This document shows, piece after piece, positions 42,250 through 54,053 of a stretch of 64,000 bases of DNA. The translations under genes were made by a program, and so were the position numbers. The number at the start of each line of letters is the position of its first letter. The stretch's first letter is position 1. This DNA is from Deroplatys truncata (Eukaryota > Arthropoda > Insecta > Mantodea > Mantidae): positions 51,768,067 to 51,832,066 of the forward strand of contig CM060983.1 in the NCBI GenBank assembly GCA_030765065.1. The letters are read 5' to 3'. The notes beneath the pieces were generated by a model. It did no database searches, was not told the DNA's origin, and saw nothing but the letters and a program-made list of their open reading frames with translations.

Positions 42250-43030
42250 TTTTGTATATAAAGATAACAAGAAGTAAACCGAAGGTTAAAATTTTGAAAG
42301 CAAGGATTGTAGAAGAGTGAATAGAGAATGTAATGTGAATGCAACACATTAGAATACACTTTAAGGTTGGAGAAACAAGGATTAACATTTTCACAACGAA
42401 ATCCATTGTAATATGGATATATGTCCTCTGATCCTATCTTAAGCCGATCAGGGGATTTAAGCAAATGTAAACTCGGTTAAAGCCTGCCTTAAAAGTGAGG
42501 AGACTGCCACAAAAATTAGCTCATTTTATCGTCAAGAATTCCCAAGCTGACATAACAAGCGTCTGCTAAATTTAAAAGTTAATGAGACAAATCTCTCCCT
42601 AAGGAAGTTATACGAGTCGTGCTTGTATTTTTAGCCACGTCGCTTTCTTCTTCTTGTGTCAAGATTCCTCCGTCGCGCTGTGGGGGTACGTGGAAGAATG
42701 CACATTTTGGGTGAGCAGGCCATTACCATTCCCTTCCGACTACACAAGTCATGAACCTTGACTGACGTTGCCATAGCAACCCGCCCCCACACCCTTCCCT
42801 GCTAAATGGCCACTTGCCACGTGGTCGTCAAACTGTTCCAGACGTGTCAAATCAGGAACGTATCTTTCATTCTGTAATCTTGTTCAAGAACTAGTACATC
42901 TGGTACAGGCGAGATGGAGCCACGCAGATTACATTTGGAATCACAAGTATTGCCACTTAGTCACAAGTGACAAGAGAATTTCTCTAGAGAAGTTGAAAAT
43001 CACGAACTGCATTTGCTAGAATTATTTCAC
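42250..43030. other. No recognised gene; small H terminus at about 42310-42350
   Basis: AGAGAATGTAATGTGAATGC plus AACACATTAGA resembles an inverted H left terminus. The rest shows no supported feature. Confidence 0.4.
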
Positions 43031-43035
43031 GAATA

Positions 43036-43430
43036 AAAAAACTCTAATATACTACATTCACATGACTTTCGTTACCCTCTACCATTTCTTGATGGGTATA
43101 AAAACTATTTCTATGAAAGCTTATTTCTCTACCTACTGCACTTTAACTGAGATCAATCTTTGCAGAAATAGCTACATTACACATTTCGTTATAGAAACAA
43201 AGAGAACAGCGATAGTCAAATGTTTAAGAACTGGACGCAATATTTTGGCCTTAAAATTCCATACTGTTTCCATGCAACCGCGAGAAACAATTGAATGTCG
43301 ACAGGACTTTAAAAGAATGACAAACGTTGAACAATTCCAACCATGAATAACGGATATCTCCGAAATGGCTGATACCACAAAATTACTTGAAATAAGTTTT
43401 GCGTTTCAAAGAGATCTACCTTTTTACTTT
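43036..43430 (+). repeat. Repeat H-B, left half
   Basis: Plus: A-run, CTCTAATATACTACATTCAC, GACTTTCGTTACCCTCTACC, AAGAACTGGACGCAATATTT, CATGCAACCGCGAGAAAC, ACGGATATCTCCGAAATGGC up to AAAGAGATCTACC. It abuts the inverted H-A copy at 43431. Confidence 0.75.
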
Positions 43431-44265
43431 CTCTACTACGTATAGTAAGTAGGGGAAGTATTGTATTCCACCCAAAAATTCGATACCGAGATTTCACCGG
43501 AAATACATGTTTTGAGGCCTCCTGAATCAAAAAAGGTATTTTTGGAAACATGTCCGTGTGTGTGTGTCTGTGAACAGCATAACTCAAACGAACAGTCGGA
43601 TAAACACCAAACTTGGTATTTAGGTTCAGTATCTTCCAGAGATGTGACACGAAGGTTTCCAAGAAAATCCCCCAACCCAGATTACCCTTTACATGGAACA
43701 TTTTTCGAAAATTTTAATTTTCTCAAAAATGGCTCTAACGATTTTGATTAAAATATCATATGTTTAAGATATTTTATGACAAATAAAATGTATATCTTGA
43801 ATTTTCTGGGAATGTCTCCAAAAGTATTCTTCATTGTGAACGACTTTTGCCTAACTGGTAAACCATAAGAGATAGACAAAATTTTACTACACAAAAAATG
43901 CAGACCGCGTTAAAATACGCAATTTATGTCATACATATTTTTTGCTGTTGAGTGAATCGTTTTCGAGATATTGCTAGTTATTGCCTTAAATTTTCCAATA
44001 CTTATACTTTCTCTCAAATGGAAATTCGTTATTCATTTTTTTTGTCCGGTAATGCAAAGAGAATGGAATACTCCACATAGCAACCACCTCTTAAAATATT
44101 TGACTATCTCTTAAAGGCTACCATATTCCCCTTGCATCTACAAGAAAATTAGCAATAGGATTAACATCTCGATATCTCAATTAACAAGAAGCATATGGAG
44201 AATAAGCGTTTATAAAATTAGTTTGTACAAGAGTAGAGAAAGTCATGTGAGTGTAACACATCAGA
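43431..44265 (-). mobile_element. Repeat H-A, full copy
   Basis: Minus strand: TTTTTACTTTCTCTACTACG at 43431, short GT-tract 43556-43567, left terminus GTAGAGAAAGTCATGTGAGT to TCAGA 44265. The left module ends CTCGATATCTCAATTAACAA, a subtype also seen at 49735. Confidence 0.85.
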
Positions 44266-44269
44266 TGTG

Positions 44270-45081
44270 TTTTATATCGCTTCTGCAAACTGTTATTGCA
44301 AAAGGTTATTTCTATATCTATTCCAGGTTTATCGAAATTAACGTTTGCAGAAATGGTTTCACTACCATTTCGTTTTGGTATACAGGAAACCGAGTCGATA
44401 GATGTTTTAAAATGGATCGGTCTATGTCGGCTTTTAAATTCCATACTTTTCCCCATGACATCACGAGAAACAGCTGAATGATGACAGTACTTACAACATG
44501 ACAAAGTTTTGAAAAATTCAAACCAATAACCATGAATACCTCGGAAGTGATTGGTGCCATAAAAACTTATTTGTGTGTAGTAGGTCAGTGAGTATTTCTT
44601 GTGGACTTAATTGGCAATGTGAGGAATATTTATACAGGTATACTTCAAATAAGTCCTGTTAACTTCTTAGATATAATATGGAAATAAGTTATGATATTTA
44701 ATGATTTACCAGTTATACAAAATTAAACAAAGTTCCTTCCGACTGAAGAGGACTTGATAGACTATTTCCAAAAATGTAAGATATAAGTTTATTTTCCATA
44801 TAAATATCTTAAATATCTGGTATTTTAATCAAAATTGTTAAGATATTTTTGAGAAAATACAAATAACTAAAATTCTTCCATGTAAAGGGTAGTTTATTTT
44901 CTTGAAAGTCTTAATGTCACATCTTTGGAAGACGCTTAAATTAAATGCCAAGTTTGGTACTTATCCGACATTTCGGCTTTTTATTTCTATGTTAACAATT
45001 GCACACACATGAACTTTTTTCTAAATATTTTAAGTACTTAAAATGAAATATTTTCGGATGGATTACAATAGTTTCTCTATG
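44270..45081 (+). repeat. Repeat H, diverged copy cut near its right end by a mariner
   Basis: GCTTCTGCAAACTGTTATTG, AACGTTTGCAGAAATGGTTT, CATGACATCACGAGAAACAG, TGGTATTTTAATCAAAATTG, GGTACTTATCCGACATTTCG, TGGATTACAATAGTTTCTCT. The mariner begins at 45084 right after this. Confidence 0.65.
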
Positions 45082-45083
45082 TA

Positions 45084-46362
45084 CGAGGACAGTCCGAGAA
45101 GTACCCGATCTTACGTATATATAGCGGTTGTTGTTTTGAACAAATGACTATGGTAGAAAGTACCAACCTTATAAAGCTAAGTCTGAAGTTTTATGACGTT
45201 ACGTTGTTTAGTAATTGTCTTGGCAGCCATTAATAGTGAACTCTCTCAGCGAATTTGTAAACATGGTTAAAACTGGCCATCTTTATATGATACAATACTT
45301 TCATTTGAAATGTCTTAGTCCAACTAATATTAAAGCTGAGCTAGATTCTATTCTGAGAGAGTCTGCTCCTTCGTTTACAACAGTAAAATATTCGGTGACA
45401 GAGTTTAAGCGAGCTGCCGAGACTAACATCGCAGTGGTCGACCAAATGAGGTGACCACGTCAGAAATTGTGAAGTAAATCCACAAAATGTTATTGGATGA
45501 CCGTCAACTAAAAGTACTCGAGCTAGCAGACATGTAGGCGTTTCAAAAAGTGCTGTACATCGCACACTAACTGAAAATTTGTACATGAGAAAGCTGTGTG
45601 CAAGATGGGTGCCGCGTTTACTCAAAATGGAACAAATGCAGCGTGGTGAGGATGTTCCAGTCGAGCGTTTGGCGATGTTTCGCTGCAATATAGCCAAGTT
45701 TTTGCGTCGATTCATAACCATGGATGAAACATGGGTCCATCATTTCGCACCTAAGACGAAGGAAACAGTTAAAACAGTGGATTGAAAAATGAGAATCGGC
45801 TCTAAAGAAGGCGAAGATAGTTTCATCTACAGGCAAGGCCATGGCGTCAGCTTTATGGGATGCGTGTGGGATAATTTTCATTAATTATCTTCAAAAATGA
45901 AAAGCAATCAATGGTGAGTATTATGCGAACTTATTGTAGCGTTTGAATGATGGAATCAAGCAAAAACGGCCGCATTTAGCGAAAAAGATACTTCTGTTTC
46001 ATCAAGACAATGCAGCAGTTCACACATACATTATCGCCATGGCCAATATCAATGAGTTAAAGTTCGAATTGCTTCCTCATGCACCATATTCACCAGACTT
46101 AACCCCCTGTGATTATTTTATGTTTCCAAGAAATGGCTTGGTGGTAAAAGATTTGCCAACAATGAAGAGGTGGAGTTTGCAGTTGATGGTTATTTTGCAG
46201 AACTGGACGGTTCTCACTATGAGCAGGGTATCGAAGCGATTGAACATCGCTGGTAAAAAGTACATCGAGCAGAAAGGAGACTATGTAGAGAAATAAAGAT
46301 GTTTTTTTCTCAAAATTTTTGTATCTTCTTTGTTAGATCGGGTACTTCTGGGACAGCCCTCG
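45084..46362 (+). mobile_element. Mariner transposon, irritans-like, 1279 bp
   Basis: TIRs CGAGGACAGTCCGAGAAGTA and, inverted, GGTACTTCTGGGACAGCCCT to 46362, flanked by TA (45082-45083, 46363-46364). Same family as 20935-22207 in opposite orientation. Confidence 0.9.
45215..46296 (+). pseudogene. Mariner transposase (D,D34D), frameshifted but with intact catalytic residues
   Basis: The start region reads IQYFHLKCLSPTNIKAELDS and ESAPSFTTVKYSVTEFKR; a deletion near 45420 shifts the frame and stops it at TGA 45452. The HTH part is readable in pieces. From 45579: MRKLCARWVPRLLKMEQMQR, then TMDETWVHHFAPKTKE, with the first Asp intact (Gly in the sister copy). TGA follows. From 45943: NDGIKQKRPHLAKKILLFHQ, HQDNAAVHTYIIAM (second Asp), PYSPDLTPCDYFMF (third, 34 residues on). 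One more frame slip after PRNGLV, though the last residues (KRLNIAGKKYIEQKGDYVEK) return to frame. Inactive because of stops and frameshifts. Confidence 0.85.
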
Positions 46363-46369
46363 TATGTTC

Positions 46370-47330
46370 TACAAAAAATGAACATTCTTCATAAGGATCA
46401 TTAGACATAGCAAAAAGCTTAATTGCCAAACTGATGCAATGCTATAAAATTAAAAACCATAAAGAAATACGCAAGGCAAGCTTATGCTTTCAGTTGCATT
46501 GATTGAAAGCTTTTGAAAATAAAATTCCAATGCTGCGGAGTGGTATGAACAGAGTGTCCAAGTACGCCACTGTTCTTGATATCTAACTACCCTGCTTTTA
46601 TGCGATCCAATCAACCGTGGCAGAAGGCAGAACACCGCAAAATCTTTATGCACACACGTGCACTTGGGGGAACGAAAGATATAAGGGAGGAGAGAGAGAG
46701 AGACTGCCTGGAGGCCAGAAAGGGGGATAAGAGCCAAAATTGATCCGGGGGCTCTTATCATGCCCACTTCTACTCTTCAATCAGATTTCTCTTTCTGTTT
46801 CCCGTCGGCGGCAGTAGCCACGGAGTTAATATCCTGAATCCGGAATCAGCCTCTCCTCCAGGTCAAGATGAAGAAATGTCGCAGCGTTTTCCGGTCGCTT
46901 CCTTTCGGAAATAACGCATACATTGCTTCTTTGTGGCGTGTTTGTTTTGTTTTTCAATCGAACATCCTCTCTTTCTGGTCCAAGGCCTGATTCTTGTTTG
47001 TAGAGGAAACGTCTTGTGGAAGACCAGAACCCTCCGATGACCAGTTTTCTTATATATTTTTTTTGGACATCGAGTTTTGCTATTTTTTTTTAAATTCTTT
47101 ATTGGATTCTATAAAACCCTCTTTAACTCTCGAGTAGTTGCTAGCCTATAGATATACTCTGTTGCAATATTTACGCCCGATTACACCTACACAAAGAGGA
47201 ATTTTTAAAAAATTATAGTTTATGAAATATTAGTGATTAATTAGCACGAAATTTGATAATTTTCTACAAATTTAAAGTAATTGAATTAAAAGCTACATCA
47301 ACCAAGCGCCCGTCAAAAACTGTAAACATG
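46370..47330. other. No recognised gene
   Basis: Unique-looking sequence. A minus ORF (46450-46767) lacks a domain. A GA-rich tract lies at 46688-46704. Confidence 0.35.
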
Positions 47331-47331
47331 T

Positions 47332-48122
47332 TGAGGCAGTATTTTATATCACAACACTGTGAATGCCAGAGTGATTGTAGTGTAAATTAACATTATTGAA
47401 TGACAATGATTTTAGATGTTTGTTAGCTATAAGCATTGTTAGGAAATAAGTTTACACGGCCTCACTGAAGCTGACAATAGGAGTGGGTAACAATGAAGCG
47501 AGGGGGTGAGTTGTTTATCACTTAGAAGAGACAAACAAATGACGTCAGGGTAGCGTGCCTTGCTTTAGAAATGGAGGGAATATCTTCCCTAGAGCATATG
47601 TGTTTGTAATTATGATTGGCTGACAAAATAGACGCTAATGTTGGCGCGATTTAGTAACCAATACCAGCTCTATTATAATGCTTAGGCATATCGGGGTGAG
47701 GGAGTATAAATTTTTGAGCCAAAAGCAAATATCGCGCAGTTCTACAGAATCATTCACGAGGTAAACGTTGCGGAATTCTACAGAATCTCTCGCGTCGTAA
47801 AGTTAGTTACAAAATGTCAAGTAGGTACGCGACAACTATTACGACATATATACATTCGGAAATATAACAGTTTCAGTCAGGCGTGTATAAAGATTACAGA
47901 TGTGAACTATTAATTAAGTGTGACGGCAAAAAAAGTGTAAAAACAAATTCTTTTATCAGTGTTATATTTTATTAACAACTCCTTTCCGTGTACACGCCCT
48001 GCTTAGAGATATTTGCTCGACTGAGTAATAATAGCTAGCCGGAGGACAAAGAACCCAAAATTCAAAATAGTAAAACAATAAGAGGCGCCAAGTAAAAAAA
48101 AACACGGGAGATTACTGCGACA
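47332..48122 (+). mobile_element. LTR-like element (791 bp) distantly related to D, with ATGT duplication
   Basis: Starts TGAGGCAGTATTTTATATCA (first 14 bases as in D) and ends ...GGGAGATTACTGCGACA, flanked by ATGT on both sides (47328-47331, 48123-48126). Inside: ATTGGCTGAC (CAAT-type), GTATAAATTT (TATA-type, about 47703), two AGTTCTACAGAATC / ATTCTACAGAATCTC units (47737, 47776), and GGCGCCAAGT near the end. No ORF. The rest of the sequence is not alignable with D by eye. The ATGT match could be chance, since the right end was chosen partly by it. Confidence 0.45.
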
Positions 48123-48126
48123 ATGT

Positions 48127-49477
48127 TTAAGTTTCATTAATATTGTCTAATAAATAAAGGCGTAATTGCGTAGGAAAATCTGCAAGATTTTAGGCAATAT
48201 AGATCAGCTTCGCTTGTATTTTTCGAGCGTGGGGCCATAAAAACCCGACGTTTCTTTGTACTTCCAGAGGAGGATCCTAGTTTTAAGAGAAGGTAGACGC
48301 TGTAGGCAACGGCCTTTTCTTACCGTTTAAGCCTCAGATTTTCAGCCAGAGAGCCAATTAAGACACAGGATAATTGTTAGAACCAATGAGAAGATAGAAA
48401 AACACGATTTCATGTACAAAAACCCGGCGGCTAGTAGTAAGTTGATATATGTAAACGTAAGCCTGGATTTCACACAGTTTGTCAGGATTCTTCGATAAGG
48501 TAACACATAGTCCTCGGAATCAGAAAAGGGCACTAAGTTCCGAAATTTCCTAAGTTCCGCGCAATTACGTAATTATAATGTGATATGTAGTGTGCTAACA
48601 GTATTCGTACGGTGATAAGAGCACCGAGATATTAAATAATTAGCCGGAGCAAGCTATAGTAAACCAAGAGATAATAGTGGGAAAACACTGTTAAAGAATC
48701 GCACGTTTTAGTAAAAATAAGAGAATATTGCAGGATTGTAGCAAAAAGACGCGCCGGAGTGAGAAGAGTGAAAACATTGTTTCTTTCAAGACAACATCCT
48801 GGTGTTACTTCTCCCGTATCCTACCCTGACATAATCACAGTAGGGAATTTCAGATCGTTTCGCCGAAAGCTGACCCTGAGATACGAGCTTTCTAACTGAC
48901 ATCGATGACATCGATTCATGAAGACGGCCCCTACGGCGTAGCGGAGAACGATGACGACGCAAGGTAAGACGATGACGAGAACGACGAAGAAGGGAACCGG
49001 TACAACCCTATACATTTCGTTCCATTTTTCTCTCACATTAATCACCAGCTGTCTGCCCGACGTTCCACGGTAGCTTTTTAAACTCGAATGACGATTTAAC
49101 TTCATTTATCCGACCCCGTCTTTATGAAATTGTTATAAAATTATGTATAAGATTTTTTATGGTGAATCCTCTCTTTAATCCTTATAATTTTAATTTCATA
49201 CAGAACCAGATATTCCTAATAGAGGATAATAAGCCATCCGATATTCACACAAAAGGAGGTGAAACATTGGTGAAACGCCTGAGTCACTTAACCTCTCCCA
49301 GACAGTTCTGAGCATATTACATACTCTTTGACGATGGGAGAATCCTTGGTGGAATGGTCGAGTAACTTGTTAGACAATCATAGTAGGTCAAATTTTAAAC
49401 CACTATACCTTGTTTTTGGTCCCATAGTTATTTAATAACAACCGCTTTGGAAAACACACATAGTTTGCGAACATCGA
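48127..49477. other. No recognised gene
   Basis: Repeat-poor. A minus ORF (48821-49105, 94 codons) contains a hydrophobic stretch (VPFFVVLVIVLPCVVIVL) that could be a membrane segment, but there is no start support or family match. Left uncalled. Confidence 0.35.
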
Positions 49478-50490
49478 GAAAAAAAGATAATGTGTTGCAC
49501 TCACACGAATTTCTCATCTTATTGCTAATTTTCTTGTAGGTGCAAGGGGAACATGGTAGGCCCTAAGCGATAGTCAAATCTTTTAAGAGCTGGTTGCTAT
49601 GTGACGCATTCCATTCTCTTTGTATGTGCAGGACATAAAAAAATCTGATGTGTTACACTTACATGACTTTCTCTACTCTTGTACAAACTATTTTTACAAA
49701 CGCTTATTCTCTATATGCTTCATGTTAATCGAGTTATCGAGATGTTAATCTTATTGCTAATTTTCTTGTAGATGTAAGGGGAATATGGTAGGCTTTAAGC
49801 GATAGTCAAATATTTTAAGAGGTGGTTGCTATGTGGCGCATTCCATTCTCTTTGTATGTCCAGGACATAAAAAAAATGAATAAGAATTTCAGAAAAAATA
49901 TAAGTATTGGAAAATTTAAGGGAATAACAAGCAATGTATCGAAAATGGTTCACTCAACAACAAAAATGTATATGACATAAATTGTGTATTTTAACGTGAT
50001 CTACATCTTTGTGTAGTAAAACCTTGTCTGTCTCTTATGGTTTACCAGTTATGCAAAAGTCGTTCAGAATGAAGAGGAATTTGAGGAATATTCCAGAAAA
50101 TTCAAGATATACATTTTATTTTATACGAAAACATCTTAAACATGTGATATTTGAATCAAAATTATTAGAGCCATTTTTAGAAAATAAAAATTTTCGAAAC
50201 ATGTTCCTTGTAAAGGGTAGTCTGGGGCGGGGGAATGTTCTTGAAAATCTTAGTGTCGCATCCTGCGAATATACTAAACTCAAATACGTAGTTTGGTATT
50301 TATGCGACGTTTCGTTTTTGAGTTATGCTGTTCACAGGCAGACACACACGAACACACACACACACACACGGGCGCTTCTAAAAATGCCTTATTTGGATTC
50401 AGGGCAACCTAAAACATATATTTCTGGTGAAATCTCGGTATCGAATTTTTGCGTGGAATGCAATACTTCCCCTGCTTACTATACGTAGTA
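49478..50490 (+). mobile_element. Repeat H-A copy with partial extra left module; right end truncated
   Basis: First module 49478-49636 is shortened inside (TTGCACTCACACGAATTTCT joined to CATCTTATTGCTAATTTTCT). The second module starts at about 49637 with TCTGATGTGTTACACTTACA. Body to CCCCTGCTTACTATACGTAG; the last GAGAAAGTAA is missing, replaced by TTATCTTCTC. CA-tract 50341-50369. More diverged in the body than other H-A copies. Confidence 0.75.
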
Positions 50491-50656
50491 GTTATCTTCT
50501 CAGTTGTTGATTATAAGATATCAGTTCTCTTATTTGTGATATTAGCACTTTACTCTCTGTATATAATCATTTACCATGACCTGCTAACGAACACAAACGA
50601 AATAAAGCAAAACATCCTTACATAAGGATTACTAGAAGGTTTTGACAACCAGAAAC

Positions 50657-50857
50657 TTATGTATGTATGTATGTATGTATGTATGTATGTATGTATGTAT
50701 GTATGTATGTATGTATGTATGTATGTATGTATGTATGTATGTATGTATGTATGTATGTATGTATGTATGTATGTATGTATGTATGTATGTATGTATGTAT
50801 GTATGTATGTATGTATGTATGTATGTATGTATGTATGTATGTATGTATGTATGTATG

Positions 50858-50888
<31 letters not shown>

Positions 50889-50935
50889 GTATGTATGTAT
50901 GTATGTGTGTATGTATGAATGTATGTATGTATATA
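50657..50935. repeat. Long (ATGT)n microsatellite, about 275 bp
   Basis: Almost perfect GTAT/ATGT repeat of about 65-68 units with a few variants near 50887-50925, ending in ATATATATAT. The MYVC-repeat ORFs on it are artefacts. Confidence 0.97.
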
Positions 50936-51068
50936 TATATATATCTGTAGAATTAGAATAAAGTTGTTTAGAGGGTTTGAAACTGTTTCATTACATACAC
51001 AAGCATTTGAAATATTTAGTAAATGGCAATTAAAGAAAGAAATATAATAGGGATCGATTATAGCTTTA

Positions 51069-51775
51069 GACTTTCTCTACCACGTACCTAGTAACTAGAG
51101 AAGGTATTGTATTCCACGCAAACATTCAATGTCGAGATTTCATCGAAATACATGTTTTGAGCCGCCCTGAATCCAAAAAAGTCGGATAAATACCCAACTT
51201 GATATTTAGGTTCAGTATCTTCCAAATACGCGACATGAAAGATTTTCAAGAAAATCTCCCCCACTCCAACCACCGTTTATATGAAACATTTTCTGAAATA
51301 TTTTATTTTATATAAAATGGCTCTTAACGATTTCGATTAAAATACTATATATATAAAGATATTTGCATGTAAATGAAATGTGTATCTTGAATTTTCTGGG
51401 AATGGCCAGTAAAGTCCTCTCCACTCGGAAAGAATTTTGTATAATCTTGTATAACTGGTAAACGTTAAGCGATAGACTACTCAAAAATTGTAGATCTCTT
51501 TAAAACACACAATTTATTTCATATCACTCTTTTGTGGCGTCAGCCATTTCACAGATATCAGTTATAAACGGTTCGGTTTGTTCAATTCTTGGTCATTCTT
51601 TTTAAGTACGTCGCTATTCAGTTTTTTCTCACAATTGCATGGAAACAGTATGAAATTTTAAGTCAGCGTATTGTGTCCATTTCTTATACATTTTACTAAC
51701 GCTGTTCTCTTTGTATCTATAAAATTGTGTAATGTACCTATTTCTTCAAAGGATTTGGACTAAAAGGAAGTAGAT
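51069..51775 (-). repeat. Repeat H-B, host copy of 51776-52908
   Basis: Minus: GACTTTCTCTACCACGTACC, ATTCAATGTCGAGATTTCAT, deletion of the GT-tract, AACTTGATATTTAGGTTCAG, body, CACAATTGCATGGAAACAG, to ACTAAAAGGAAGTAGAT. It continues at 52909. Confidence 0.8.
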
Positions 51776-52908
51776 AAAAAAATCTTATGTGTTACACTCA
51801 TATGACTTTCTCTACTCTCGTACAAACTATTTTTACAAACACTTATTCTCCATATGCTTCATGTTAATCGAGACAAACATTTGCAGAGTCTAACTTATTG
51901 CTAATTTTCTTGTAGATGTAAGGGGATGATATATTTACAAGGGCAATATAGAAATACAGTAGCCTTTAAGCACATACATATCTCTTAATAGCTGGTTGCT
52001 AGGTGCGCACCATTCCCTTTCCCTCATATTAACACTCTTTGCATATCCAAGACAAGAAAATCTGATGTGTTACACTCACATGACTTTCTCTACTCTTGTA
52101 CAATCTATTTTTACAAACGCCTATTCTCCATATGCTTTATGTTAATCGAGATATCGAGATGTCAATCTTATTGCTAATTTTCTTGTAGATGCAAGGGGAA
52201 TATGGTAGCTTTTAAGCGATGGTCAAATATTTTAACGCTGGTTGCTATGCGACGCATTCCATTCTCTTTGTAAGTCCAGGACATAAAAAAATGAATAACG
52301 AATTTGAGAAAAAGTATAAGTATTGGAAAATTTAAGGGAATAACAAGCAATATCTCGAAAACGGTTCACTCAACAAAAGAAATGTATATGACATAAGTTG
52401 TGTATTTTAACGAGATCTACATTTTTTGTGTAGTAAAATTTTGTGTATCTCTTATGGTTTACCAGTTATACAAAAGTCGTTCACAATGAAGAATACTTTT
52501 GGAGACATTCCCAAAAAATTCGAGATATACATTTCATTTCTCATAACATTATCTTAAACATATGATATTTTATTCAAAATCGTTAGAGCCATTTTTGAGA
52601 AAATTAAAATTTTCGAAAAAACGTCCATGTAAAGGGTAATCTGGTGTGGGGGGATTTTCTTGAAAACCTTCGTGTCGCATCTCTGGAAGATACTGAACCT
52701 AAATACCAAGTTTGGTGTTTATCCGACTGTTCGTTTCTGAGTTATGCTGTTCACAGACAGACACACACACGGACATGTTTCCAAAAATGCTTTTTTTTGG
52801 ATTCAGGGGGTCTCAAAACATATATTTCCGGTGAAATCTCGGTAATGAATTTTTGGGTGGAATACAATACTTCCCCTAATTACTATACGTAGTAGAGAAA
52901 GTAAAAAA
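51776..52908 (+). mobile_element. Repeat H-A copy with duplicated left module, nested (1133 bp)
   Basis: Left module 1 (51776-52057, long subtype with ACAAGGGCAATATAGAAATA), module 2 (52058-52285), single body, right end GTAGAGAAAGTAAAAAA. T flanks both ends (51775, 52909). Because the host H-B copy resumes directly, the two-module form moved as one unit. CA-tract 52759-52770. Confidence 0.85.
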
Positions 52909-52988
52909 TGTTTAACAAGAACAGCTTGTATACACACTAATAAGTTATAGAGGACAGAGAAAGTCATGTGAATGTAACACATCAGATA
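52909..52988 (-). repeat. Repeat H-B, left terminus of the host copy
   Basis: TGTTTAACAAGAACAGCTTG, AGAGGACAGAGAAAGTCATG, TGAATGTAACACATCAGA. Confidence 0.8.
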
Positions 52989-53227
52989 TTTAAAGTCTTG
53001 TCTTCTGTTTGCTGAAGTGTTACATCATAGCCATCTACATATGTATATTCCTTGCAAGAAAATGTAATTGGAGTTGTTTTTATACCCTGAGGCAACTATT
53101 TATATTATGTGGAGTAACAACGACTATTTTTCATATTCCGTGGCATTCTCAACAAAACGACATAGCCTTCATCACAAGCTTGTTGTTTTATAACACCAGT
53201 GTGTTCATATTCAAGTATAAGGATTTT

Positions 53228-53234
53228 ATTATTA

Positions 53235-53280
<46 letters not shown>
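53228..53280. repeat. ATT microsatellite
   Basis: About 17 ATT units. Confidence 0.95.
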
Positions 53281-53345
53281 TTCAATTTAACTACAGGGTC
53301 ATATCGCAACTGATCTGATGGTAGATAATTCTTAGATCGAGGCGT

Positions 53346-53815
53346 GGCGGATAGTTAGCCCTCTAGGTCTCATCCCTCTAACCATGCCATCTTGCTTTGT
53401 CACGTATCCACAGAGGCCCTAGTGCACATCAACTGGATCTTCTGCTTAGTGCCGTGCAGATGGCATTAGGGTGCCGTCCAGTCCAACCGCCGCCCTCACA
53501 CAGAAAGGTGGACAGTTAGCCTTCTAGGTCTCATCCCTCTAACCATGCCATCTTGCTTCGTCACGTTTCGCAGAGACCCTAGCGCATAGCAGCCGGATCT
53601 TCTGCTTAGTGCCGTGCAGATGGCATTAGGGTGCCGTCCAGGCCAACCGCCGCCCTCACACACAAAGGCGGACAGTTAGCCTTCTAGGTTCTTATCCCTA
53701 TAACCATGACATCTTGCTTCGTCACGTGTCGCAGAGACCCTAGTGCATAGCAGCCGGATCACCTGCTTAGTGCGGAGCAGGTGACATTAGTTTGCCGTCC
53801 AGTCTACCTGCTTTC
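53346..53815. repeat. Tandem repeat, three units of about 160 bp
   Basis: Units start at 53346, 53507 and 53667 with GGCGGATAGTTAG / GGTGGACAGTTAGCC / GGCGGACAGTTAGCC. Shared blocks: TCTAGGTCTCATCCCTCTAA, CCATGCCATCTTGCTT, GCTTAGTGCCGTGCAGATGG. Units 1 and 2 are about 90% alike; unit 3 is more diverged, with paired changes GATCACCTGC...GCAGGTGAC in place of GATCTTCTGC...GCAGATGGC. GC-rich against its surroundings. Confidence 0.9.
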
Positions 53816-53869
53816 ATTGTCTGTGGATAGATAACACTGCATTCACTATTACTACCTATTTTCCATTTT

Positions 53870-54053
53870 TATTATTGTTTTAGACTAAGGTGGAATTTTG
53901 GGTCGTGGTATTAAATATCCAATTCGGTATTTACCTTAGCGGCTGAGAGAAATCACGAAAAATCCTCACTCAGATTGGTCGGCCCACGGGATTTGAATCC
54001 GGGACATCCGGAATGCAGGCCACAGACGTTACTGCCTGAGCCATCCCGCTTGG
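53870..54053 (-). repeat. tRNA-derived SINE
   Basis: Minus head at 54053: GCGGGATGGCTCAGGCAGTA (A box), GTCCCGGATTCAAATCCCGT (B box), then CCGACCAATCTGAGTGAGGA, CTCAGCCGCTAAGGTAAATA and an end in AAAACAATAATAAAA. Head closely related to 5780-5845, body different. Confidence 0.75.

Noticed and set aside
42660..42860. GC-richer patch as a possible promoter or CpG-rich exon
   Set aside because: No TATA, ORF or splice signals that stand out.
48821..49105. 94-codon minus ORF with a membrane-like segment
   Set aside because: No start context, signal, family resemblance or neighbouring exon signals.
50642..50961. 100-codon ORFs of MYVC repeats
   Set aside because: Translation of a pure ATGT microsatellite; all frames are open by composition.
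53009..53290. 93-codon ORF ending in poly-Ile
   Set aside because: Its end is the ATT microsatellite and its start is AT-rich sequence without support.
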